From CAMYLR01 sp039590215 (GTDB lineage: Bacteria > Gemmatimonadota > Gemmatimonadetes > JACCXV01 > JAHWKZ01): a stretch of DNA of 12,927 nt. The stretch is from contig JBDHFX010000041.1 in the NCBI GenBank assembly GCA_039590215.1, positions 1-12,927 on the forward strand, read 5' to 3'. Both the position numbers and the translations under genes were made by a program. Position 1 is the first letter of the stretch. Every line of letters begins with the position of its first letter. Positions 1 to 5,725 of the stretch are shown piece after piece. Under the pieces are notes generated by a model. It was not told where the DNA came from, ran no database searches, and worked only from the letters and a program-made list of their open reading frames with translations.

Positions 1-1
1 C

Positions 2-490
2 GACGAGGAGATCGATGATCCACGGCGTGAGCTGGTGCTAAAGATCATCGAGTACCAGCAGTTCAAGGAGATCGCCGAGCACCTCCGGGACCACGAATCG
101 TCGCGTCGTCTGCTGTTTAGTCGAGGATACCGAGAATGGTTGGCCGAGGACGAGGCGCGGGCCGAGGAGGAACCAGCCAACCGGGCCACGCTGGGCGATT
201 TGTTACGGGCCTTTGCCGACGTCATGGAGCAGGCGGCTCGTGACCGGGTTCACCATTTAGAGCCGCTTACGGTCACGATCGAGCAAAAGGTCGAGTTCGT
301 TCGGGGCCGATTGAGGCGGGAGGGTCGAAGTTCGTTCCGCGAGTTATTCGTGGTGGGCGAACCCCGATCCCACTGGATCGTGACTTTTGTTGCACTGCTG
401 GAGATGGCCCGCGAAGGCGAGATTCGCCTGCGACAGGCCGAGAGGTTCGGCGACATCAACGTCTTCGTAGGTGAGGGGTTCAAGAAATGA
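2..490 (+). CDS. scpA: Segregation and condensation protein A (ScpA), 3' part
   Basis: This is the C-terminal 162 residues of ScpA, the kleisin subunit that bridges SMC heads and, with ScpB, forms the bacterial condensin for chromosome compaction and segregation. The frame is open from base 2, so the true start lies upstream of the window; the GTG at 35 is internal. The fragment opens with an acidic stretch then DPRRELV and EYQQFKEIAEHL, typical of the middle of ScpA. It ends with the winged-helix domain that contacts the SMC head (WIVTFVALLEMAREGEI, then FGDINVFV). Its stop overlaps the scpB start as ATGA at 487-490, so the pair is probably translationally coupled. No oddity is visible in the part present. 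Confidence 0.93.
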   Translation, partial: DEEIDDPRRELVLKIIEYQQFKEIAEHLRDHESSRRLLFSRGYREWLAEDEARAEEEPANRATLGDLLRAFADVMEQAARDRVHHLEPLTVTIEQKVEFVRGRLRREGRSSFRELFVVGEPRSHWIVTFVALLEMAREGEIRLRQAERFGDINVFVGEGFKK

Positions 491-1107
491 CGGATGCAAG
501 CACCGCTCCCACCGGGGCGGTTTTGGATACGAAGCACATCGTAGAAGCACTGTTATTTGCCGCTGATCACCCACTCACGTCGGTGCAGCTGGCGAGCTTG
601 ATCGAAGACACCACGGCGGCGCTGATCGAGGACGTGGTCCGCGGTCTGGAAGCGGACTACGTGATGCAGCGCAGAGCGTTTGGTATCAAACGCATCGCCG
701 ACGGGTTTCAGATCGTCACCCGATCGGACTATGCCGCTTGGATCGAGCGCCTACGCGCAGCAGCGCCGCGCCCCCGGTTGTCCCGCCCGGCGCTAGAGAC
801 ACTGGCTATCATTGCCTACAAGCAGCCGGCAGCTAGGGTCGAGTTGGAGTCGATCCGCGGCGTATCCGTTGACGCAGTTCTGAGGACGCTCCTGGAGCGT
901 GGAATGGTCGAGGTCGCGGGTCGGGGTGAGGGGTTGGGCAGGCCGCTTTTATACCGAACCACTGGCCACTTTCTCGAGTACTTTGGGTTACCCGGTCTCG
1001 ATGCCTTGCCTAGACCGGAGGAGCTGGAGGTGCTATTCGCCGATCGCGAGCGCCAGGAAGAGCTGGAGTTCGATTCCGGCGACCGTCACGCCGGGGAAGA
1101 TGAGTGA
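487..1107 (+). CDS. scpB: Segregation and condensation protein B (ScpB)
   Basis: ScpB is the dimeric winged-helix (kite) partner that binds the ScpA linker in the SMC-ScpAB condensin. The 206-residue product is of normal family length. The first winged helix begins near residue 15 (HIVEALLFAADHPLT). The conserved core of the second spans about 98-165, with LSRPALETLAIIAYKQP, the RG at 124-125, LLERG and GRPLLYRTT. The C-terminal 25 residues are acidic and probably disordered. The ATG at 487 follows a GAGGGG ribosome site (473-478) at 8 bases and overlaps the scpA stop. The 3' end overlaps the next gene as GTGA at 1104-1107. The neighbouring scpA supports the assignment, which is secure. Confidence 0.96.
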   Translation: MTDASTAPTGAVLDTKHIVEALLFAADHPLTSVQLASLIEDTTAALIEDVVRGLEADYVMQRRAFGIKRIADGFQIVTRSDYAAWIERLRAAAPRPRLSRPALETLAIIAYKQPAARVELESIRGVSVDAVLRTLLERGMVEVAGRGEGLGRPLLYRTTGHFLEYFGLPGLDALPRPEELEVLFADRERQEELEFDSGDRHAGEDE

Positions 1108-1904
1108 CAGTTCGCCTGCAGCGCTATCTCGCCCAAGCCGGGATCGCATCCCGCCGCAAATGCGAGGATCTGATTGCGGCCGGTTTGGTAGCCGTAAACG
1201 GCCACGTTGTTACGCAACCTGGTACCACCGTCGGGCCGTCGGATCAAGTCACCTATCGAGGCAAGATCGTTGAGGCGGAGTTCGAGAACGGCGCGCGATC
1301 CCTTCCGAGGTGTTTGCTATTCAACAAACCCGCCGGGGTGCTGACCACTCGTCGTGATCCAGGCGGGCGCAAGACGGTGTACGGCTTCATCCCCCAACTG
1401 GATGAGGGTCGACTCATCTACGTAGGGCGATTGGACTGTGACACGGAAGGCGTGCTGTTGTTTACCACCGACGGTGAGTTGGCGCACCGATTGACTCATC
1501 CGCGATGGGGAGTCGATCGCGTCTATCGAGTCGAGGTGTCGGGAGCGTTCGACCTGGATCGGATCGCTGCCGAGTCGGAGCGAGGTCTCGAACTCGACGA
1601 TGGTGTGACCGGACCGTACCGGCTCCGAGCTCTCGACAGCAGTCAGCCGGCGCCGGCTGATCACTTCACGATCGAGCTAGAATTGTCCGAGGGCCGCAAG
1701 CGTGAGGTCCGACGTATGGTCGCCGTCTGTGGCGGCCGGGTCGAACAGCTCGTTCGCACTCGATACGCGTTCCTCACGCTGGCTGGTCTAGCGGCGGGCG
1801 AGTGGCGTTGGCTGGCTCGATCTGAAGTGGAGGAGCTATTGGCATTGGTTGATTTGGATTGGGGTGGTTCGGATAACCGTGTGGTGGAGCAGGATGGATC
1901 TTAA
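1104..1904 (+). CDS. rluB: RluB/RsuA-family rRNA pseudouridine synthase
   Basis: The enzyme isomerises uridine to pseudouridine in ribosomal RNA, most likely in 23S rRNA as for RluB, whose gene commonly follows scpB. The 266-residue protein has an N-terminal S4 RNA-binding domain (about 1-48: RLQRYLAQAGIASRRKCEDLI). The catalytic domain begins at FNKPAGVLTT (about 73-82). The catalytic Asp is D111 in GRLDCDTEGVLLFTTDGEL. KREVRRM and a VxxLVRTRYAFLTL segment complete the family signature. The start is a GTG sharing GTGA with the scpB stop, with GGGGAAG (1093-1099) just upstream; it begins exactly at the S4 domain. RsuA or RluE specificity cannot be excluded from sequence alone, but the scpAB context favours RluB. 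Confidence 0.9.
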   Translation: MTVRLQRYLAQAGIASRRKCEDLIAAGLVAVNGHVVTQPGTTVGPSDQVTYRGKIVEAEFENGARSLPRCLLFNKPAGVLTTRRDPGGRKTVYGFIPQLDEGRLIYVGRLDCDTEGVLLFTTDGELAHRLTHPRWGVDRVYRVEVSGAFDLDRIAAESERGLELDDGVTGPYRLRALDSSQPAPADHFTIELELSEGRKREVRRMVAVCGGRVEQLVRTRYAFLTLAGLAAGEWRWLARSEVEELLALVDLDWGGSDNRVVEQDGS

Positions 1905-3615
1905 GGATCGCAGAGTTCTCATCCTCGGCGGCTGGGGATTGGTAGGAGGCGCGATCGCGAGGGCCCTGATACACGAGGGACCCCGAGCGATCGTCATCCA
2001 TTCGCTTCGTCGTAGCGAGGCTGAAGAAGCCGTAGTCGCGCTCGAACGGCGCTTCGCTTCACACGGCGTCGCCTTCGAACCAGCATGGGGGAACGTGTTT
2101 GTCCGCAATTCACTGAAAGATGAGGACCGAGCCGCCCTTCTGGTCGACCGATCCACGCGCCGCGCGATCATCGACGACACCATGAAGGAGCTCAGTGAAG
2201 AGATCCTGTCCCAGGCCTACTTGTATCAGTTGCTGACTGAGTCTCGGCCCCACGTGGCCATCGACTGCATCAACACAGCAACCGCGTTCGCATACCAGGA
2301 CGTCTTCTACAGTGTTCGCCGGGTGCAGAAAGTCGTCGCTGGCGTTGACGCCGGAACAGCTGGCGCCGAGGAGCTGTCCGACGTCATCGAGCAGCACTTG
2401 ACGACGCTCTCGCTGCCACAGCTGATCCGTCACGTTCAAGTGCTTCGAGCGTCGCTAAAAGCGGCCGGAACCTCTTTCTATCTGAAGGTGGGGACCACGG
2501 GTTCCGGGGGCATGGGGTTGAACATTCCGTACACGCACTCCGAGGAAAAACCAAGCCGGGTCCTGCTGTCGAAGTCGTCGATCGCCGGTGCCCACTCGAT
2601 GCTGCTCTACTTGTTGGCTCGTACACCGGATGCGCCGATCGTGAAGGAGATCAAGCCGAGTGCGGCTGTCGCCTGGAAAGAGATCGGAGCCGGTCCGGTC
2701 ACGCCGGGTGGGCGAGGAATCCCGCTGTACGACTGTCAAGCGGATCAAGCCGTCGAAGTGAGTGAGGCGATGGCGGACGATGCGTCTGGCTGGGCCCCCG
2801 TCCGGGGAAGCGATGGGGAACAGGCGCTGCTCGAGTCGGTCTTTATCGATACCGGGGAAAACGGGGTGTTCTCTTGCGAAGAGTTTGAAACGGTGACAGC
2901 GCTCGGCCAAATGGAGTTTGTCACCCCCGAAGAGATCGCCGCCGATGTCATCGCTGAGATCAAGGGTGGAACCACCGGCCGCGAAGTCGTCGCGGCGCTG
3001 GACGGCTCGACGCTTGGCCCGACGTATCGCGCTGGCGTCATGCGCCACCGAGCACTCGAGCAGATGCGCCAGCTGGAAGTCGACACCGGTTTCGAGTCGG
3101 TGGCGTTCGAAATGCTGGGGCCGCCCCGGCTGTCGAAGCTGCTTTACGAGGCAGCTCTACTGAAGCGGGCTCGTGGCAGCCTCGAGGCGGTGGCCACCAG
3201 TGATTCAGAAGAAATGAGCGCCGCGTGTGCTGAGATTGTCAAGCAGGACACGAAGCTTAGGTCACACATTCTATCGATCGGGCTTCCGATTCGTTTGCCA
3301 AACGGCCGGTTGATAAGGGGGCCGGAGATGAAGATCCCTGTGTACTTCGAAGAGGCCCGCGAACAGCTGACGCCGGAGAGTATCGAGCGCTGGGCTGACG
3401 CCGGCTGGGTGGATCTACGCCCAGCGAACCTCGAAAGATGGCAGGAACGCGCGCGGTCGATTCTCAGAGAGATCGAAGGCCAACCAGCCGACACGTCTTC
3501 CGAGGTGTTTGAGGATGGTGCGTACTGGACGCCTGGGAACGATCTTCCCATTGGCCGGGTAGCGGCTTGGATTCTGGGTGTCGAGGAGCAGGGTAGACGC
3601 GGAAAGGCGCTATGA
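1894..3615 (+). CDS. Rossmann-fold NAD(P)-binding protein, SDR/epimerase-like, unknown function
   Basis: This 573-residue protein is not recognised by name. It opens with a strand and glycine-rich loop typical of NAD(P)-binding Rossmann folds (RVLILGGWGLVGGAIA, 7-22). A segment resembling the fourth strand of extended SDR enzymes follows (VAIDCINTATAF, 121-132), then one resembling the fifth (YLKVGTTGSGGMG, 196-208). A lysine, K227, lies where the SDR YxxxK lysine would be, but residue 223 is Val, so the usual catalytic Tyr is absent. The C-terminal 300 residues, including VAFEMLGPPRLSKLLYEAALL at about 403-423, match no domain I can name. The ATG at 1894 is preferred because it starts directly at the Rossmann fold and follows GGAG (1886-1889); a start at 1849 would add 15 residues. 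It overlaps the pseudouridine synthase gene by 11 bases and the sigma gene by 4 (ATGA). No signal peptide or membrane segment is seen. Confidence 0.75.
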   Translation: MDLKDRRVLILGGWGLVGGAIARALIHEGPRAIVIHSLRRSEAEEAVVALERRFASHGVAFEPAWGNVFVRNSLKDEDRAALLVDRSTRRAIIDDTMKELSEEILSQAYLYQLLTESRPHVAIDCINTATAFAYQDVFYSVRRVQKVVAGVDAGTAGAEELSDVIEQHLTTLSLPQLIRHVQVLRASLKAAGTSFYLKVGTTGSGGMGLNIPYTHSEEKPSRVLLSKSSIAGAHSMLLYLLARTPDAPIVKEIKPSAAVAWKEIGAGPVTPGGRGIPLYDCQADQAVEVSEAMADDASGWAPVRGSDGEQALLESVFIDTGENGVFSCEEFETVTALGQMEFVTPEEIAADVIAEIKGGTTGREVVAALDGSTLGPTYRAGVMRHRALEQMRQLEVDTGFESVAFEMLGPPRLSKLLYEAALLKRARGSLEAVATSDSEEMSAACAEIVKQDTKLRSHILSIGLPIRLPNGRLIRGPEMKIPVYFEEAREQLTPESIERWADAGWVDLRPANLERWQERARSILREIEGQPADTSSEVFEDGAYWTPGNDLPIGRVAAWILGVEEQGRRGKAL

Positions 3616-4217
3616 CAGATTCGACGATTTCGATCACAAAGGCGTCAAAGCAAGCATCGACGGATGAGCACTTGGCCGATTTGGTGGCCCGGGCGTCAGG
3701 TGGTGATCCGCGCGCGTTTCGCGATCTGATCTCGGCCTATCAGGACGCTTTCTATGCGTTGGCCCGCCGGTACACGGGATCACACGAGGACGCCGACGAC
3801 GTGCTGCAGGAGGGCTTCGTGAAAGTGTATCAGAATCTCGCCCGGCTGTCGCGACCGGAAGCGTTTTTTCCGTGGGCTCGAAGGATCATGGTCAACACCG
3901 CTCTGGATCACCTCCGTCGCCGACAGCGGTCCGCAGCCGTCGAGTCTCAATCGCCTGAGGGGTTCGAGGATAAATTTGCCGATCGCCGTGTCGAATCGCC
4001 CGACCAGCAAGTCGAGCAGCGGGAGTTTCTGCGAAAACTGGAGCGGGCGATCCACGTGCTACCGTCGCGACAGAGGGAGATCGTCGTACTCCACGATGTC
4101 GAAGGCCTGTCGACTGAAGAGGTGGCTCGAAAGTGCGGCTGCCCGACCGCTACGGTGCGCTCAAACCTGTTCTACGGGCGTGAAAAACTGCGCCGCATGC
4201 TGTCGACGCATCGCTGA
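3612..4217 (+). CDS. ECF (extracytoplasmic function) RNA polymerase sigma factor
   Basis: This 201-residue group 4 sigma factor directs RNA polymerase to a small alternative regulon. Region 2 spans about 34-104: DPRAFRDLISAY, then the -10-binding helix with DADDVLQEGFVKVY (60-73) and FPWARRIMVNTALDHLRRR. Region 4 spans about 138-195: LPSRQREIVVLHDVEGLSTEEVA, then the -35 recognition helix (CPTATVRSNLFYGREKLRR). Between them lies a charged linker with no region 3, as expected for ECF factors. An N-terminal extension of about 20 residues precedes region 2. The ATG overlaps the preceding stop, with GGAAAGG at 3601-3607 as ribosome site. A zinc-finger anti-sigma gene follows, so activity is probably held at the membrane by that protein. 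The stimulus is unknown. Confidence 0.95.
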   Translation: MTDSTISITKASKQASTDEHLADLVARASGGDPRAFRDLISAYQDAFYALARRYTGSHEDADDVLQEGFVKVYQNLARLSRPEAFFPWARRIMVNTALDHLRRRQRSAAVESQSPEGFEDKFADRRVESPDQQVEQREFLRKLERAIHVLPSRQREIVVLHDVEGLSTEEVARKCGCPTATVRSNLFYGREKLRRMLSTHR

Positions 4218-4252
4218 AGGGCCTTGGTGGAGACAGGTCCCGGTGAATCCCT

Positions 4253-4280
4253 TGAACGTCGGCTCGGGGTTTGCGTCTAA
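4253..4280 (+). promoter_or_regulatory. Candidate ECF-sigma promoter upstream of anti-sigma gene
   Basis: A TGAAC -35 element (4253-4257) is followed after exactly 16 bases by CGTCTAA (4274-4280). AAC-containing -35 elements and CGTC/TCTAA-type -10 elements at 16-17 base spacing are the usual layout for ECF sigma factors. The match lies in the only gap between the sigma gene and the anti-sigma gene. Inference: the sigma factor at 3612 reads this promoter and feeds back on the anti-sigma factor and the lipoprotein. A transcript starting near 4287 would retain the ribosome site at 4298-4303 and the ATG at 4314. The call rests on motif and position only. Confidence 0.5.
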
Positions 4281-4297
4281 GTACTGGAGTCCAGAAT

Positions 4298-4303
4298 GGA
4301 GGA
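4298..4303 (+). promoter_or_regulatory. Ribosome binding site deciding the anti-sigma start
   Basis: GGAGGA lies 10 bases before the ATG at 4314. It is the strongest Shine-Dalgarno match in this gap and favours that start over the upstream in-frame ATG at 4296. The upstream ATG has only GGAG (4286-4289), which would fall at the very 5' end of a transcript from the candidate promoter at 4253-4280. Confidence 0.5.
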
Positions 4304-4313
4304 ATCCCGACGC

Positions 4314-4802
4314 ATGAGTCAAACCGAGCACCTCAACCAGGAGACGCTGTACCAGCTTCTCGACGGACAGCTCGATCCCGTCCGCGAGCGGCGGGCCGAG
4401 GCGCACCTCTGGAGGTGTGAAGCGTGCCGGATGCAGCACGAGGAGTGTGGTGCGCTGCTGAGCTCACTCCGGTGGTACGGTGCAGACCCGCCGCGGCCGC
4501 CGATCGGGTACTGGGACTCCTTCTGGCAACGGTGGCCGATCGTTACTCGCACCGTCTCATCGCGAGCGACGCGTTGGCTGGCCCCGGCGGTCGGCATGGC
4601 GGCTTCGATTGCGCTACTGGTCGGCGTGTGGTGGGGAGCCCGCAACGAGCCGATCGACTCACAGTCGCCGGTTCCGACGGTTGCTTTCGACAGTGGCTGG
4701 GAGGACGATTACGAGTTCTTCGAGCGGGCCACGATTGCGGTCGGCAGCGTTGATCCGTTGTCCAAGGGTGTCATCCTGGCGAGTCTCGCCGAAGTACCTT
4801 GA
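4314..4802 (+). CDS. Zinc-finger anti-sigma factor, membrane anchored
   Basis: The 162-residue product has a short N-terminal helical region with the zinc-binding anti-sigma motif H-x3-C-x2-C (H31, C35, C38 in AHLWRCEAC). One hydrophobic segment at about 89-109 (LAPAVGMAASIALLVGVWWGA) follows, then a C-terminal region of about 50 residues, probably outside the inner membrane. This is the layout of ZAS-type anti-sigma factors, which sequester an ECF sigma factor at the inner membrane until a signal releases it. Its partner is almost certainly the sigma factor encoded just upstream. The exposed tail is short and acidic (SGWEDDYEFFE), with no recognisable sensor domain. The start at 4314 is chosen by the GGAGGA site; 4296 would add six residues. 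The stop overlaps the next gene as TTGA. Confidence 0.88.
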   Translation: MSQTEHLNQETLYQLLDGQLDPVRERRAEAHLWRCEACRMQHEECGALLSSLRWYGADPPRPPIGYWDSFWQRWPIVTRTVSSRATRWLAPAVGMAASIALLVGVWWGARNEPIDSQSPVPTVAFDSGWEDDYEFFERATIAVGSVDPLSKGVILASLAEVP

Positions 4803-5647
4803 ACTTTCTAAGCCCGGATAGAACAAAGCAGCTGGTAGCGCTGCTGGTGACAGCTTCGTGCCTGACCGGTTGTCGAGAAGCGCCCGAGGAACCCCAGGTT
4901 GCACTTCGACTCCACTACCAGGTAGGCGACACCCTCCACTACGAGTACACCGCCAACGGCACCGTGACCTATCCCGATTCGGTCACCGCAGGCAAGACCA
5001 CGAAGACGTATAAACGGCACCTACGCGTCGACGAGGTAGCGACCGACGTAACGCCGAGCGGCAACTACCTGCTGGCGTGGACCTATCATTTGCCAGCCAA
5101 AGTCGACGAGGCGGCGGAGTCGAAACCTCGCGACATCACTATCAACCTCGAAATCAGCTCACAGGGTAGGATCATCGACGTCACCAACGTCGAGACGGCG
5201 AAACCGTTGTTTGGCGATATGGACTTCCGCACCTACCTGGAGCAGACGCAGCCTGTTTTTCCTGAACGGGGGCTCAGGATCGGTGACAGTTGGACTCAGC
5301 AGGTCAAGGTGCTCTCTCCCGAGGCCGAACCGGTCGTCACGACATCGAACTACGTCCTCGAGAATCTAACCGAGGATGACGGCGAGCCGATCGCCGTCAT
5401 CGCATTCGACGGCGACGTCTATCTGCCGACCGCGCCCGAAAAAGGTGAAGGGTCGAGCGCCGTTTCGTCCGAGGAGCGGATTCGGGTCCGAGGCCGGATG
5501 TACTTCGCTCACGAGCGCGGGCAGACAGTCCGAGTCGAAACCAACGCTGAGGCACAGCTCACACGGGTCGCGGTCGAGGGTGGTTCGGTGGAGCGCCGAT
5601 CGTTGGAAATCGAGCAGCAGAGCAGCCTGCAGCTCATCGAGCCGTAG
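4799..5647 (+). CDS. Predicted lipoprotein of unknown function
   Basis: The 282-residue product begins with a basic N-terminus, a hydrophobic stretch and a lipobox (LTGC, Cys25), so the mature protein should be a lipid-anchored envelope protein. The remainder is rich in beta-strand patterns, beginning with VALRLHYQVGDTLHYEY and later showing RGLRIGDSWTQQ and RGRMYFAHERGQTVRVE. This resembles the loose group of secreted bacterial DUF6263-like proteins, but that match is from memory of the pattern and untested. No catalytic motif is visible. The TTG start shares TTGA with the anti-sigma stop, implying coupled translation. No later start would keep the charged region of the signal peptide. Being co-transcribed with the anti-sigma factor suggests a role in, or output of, the envelope response. 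Confidence 0.72.
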   Translation: MNFLSPDRTKQLVALLVTASCLTGCREAPEEPQVALRLHYQVGDTLHYEYTANGTVTYPDSVTAGKTTKTYKRHLRVDEVATDVTPSGNYLLAWTYHLPAKVDEAAESKPRDITINLEISSQGRIIDVTNVETAKPLFGDMDFRTYLEQTQPVFPERGLRIGDSWTQQVKVLSPEAEPVVTTSNYVLENLTEDDGEPIAVIAFDGDVYLPTAPEKGEGSSAVSSEERIRVRGRMYFAHERGQTVRVETNAEAQLTRVAVEGGSVERRSLEIEQQSSLQLIEP

Positions 5648-5684
5648 CACTAACCATACTCATTCGATAATCGTTGCAAAAAAA

Positions 5685-5701
5685 CGGACTTGACAGGTCC
5701 G
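5685..5701. promoter_or_regulatory. 17-base dyad, candidate operator over the receptor promoter
   Basis: The sequence CGGACTTGACAGGTCCG is a near-perfect dyad centred on A5693, with seven of eight base pairs complementary (the exception is T5690/G5696). It is preceded by a run of seven A at 5678-5684. The -35 hexamer TTGACA (5690-5695) lies within it, so a bound dimeric regulator would block RNA polymerase. Read as RNA it could form only a 5-base-pair stem with a 7-base loop and no good U-run, so a terminator is less likely. The regulator is not identified. Confidence 0.4.
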
Positions 5702-5717
5702 GTTTAGGGGATATCGT
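5690..5717 (+). promoter_or_regulatory. Predicted sigma-70-type promoter for the TonB-dependent receptor
   Basis: A perfect TTGACA (5690-5695) and TATCGT (5712-5717; four of six to TATAAT) are separated by 16 bases. They lie in the 78-base gap after the lipoprotein gene. Transcription would begin about 7 bases after the -10 element, near 5724-5726, almost on the ATG at 5726. The mRNA could therefore be leaderless or nearly so, in keeping with the absence of a good Shine-Dalgarno sequence there. Confidence 0.5.
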
Positions 5718-5725
5718 GAGAGCCG

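Noticed and set aside
1..1900. Very frequent GATC/CGATCG words
   Set aside because: Explained by common GAG-ATC, AAG-ATC and GAT-CGN codon pairs in coding sequence; no clustering in gaps to suggest an origin or methylation-controlled site.
2455..3048. Minus-strand open frame of 197 codons inside the Rossmann-protein gene
   Set aside because: Antisense to a better-supported gene, Arg/Asp-rich low-complexity product, no ribosome site or motif.
4211..4313. Possible small RNA or tRNA in the sigma/anti-sigma gap
   Set aside because: No cloverleaf or stable hairpin with a T-run was found; the gap is explained by promoter and ribosome-site motifs.
4424..4753. Plus-strand alternative frame within the anti-sigma gene
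   Set aside because: The other frame has the zinc motif and membrane segment; this one encodes only an Arg/Gly/Ala-rich shadow.
5678..5705. A-run, short stem and T-run read as a terminator for the lipoprotein gene
   Set aside because: The stem is only 5 base pairs and the T-run is three bases. The overlap with a perfect TTGACA makes an operator/promoter reading better.
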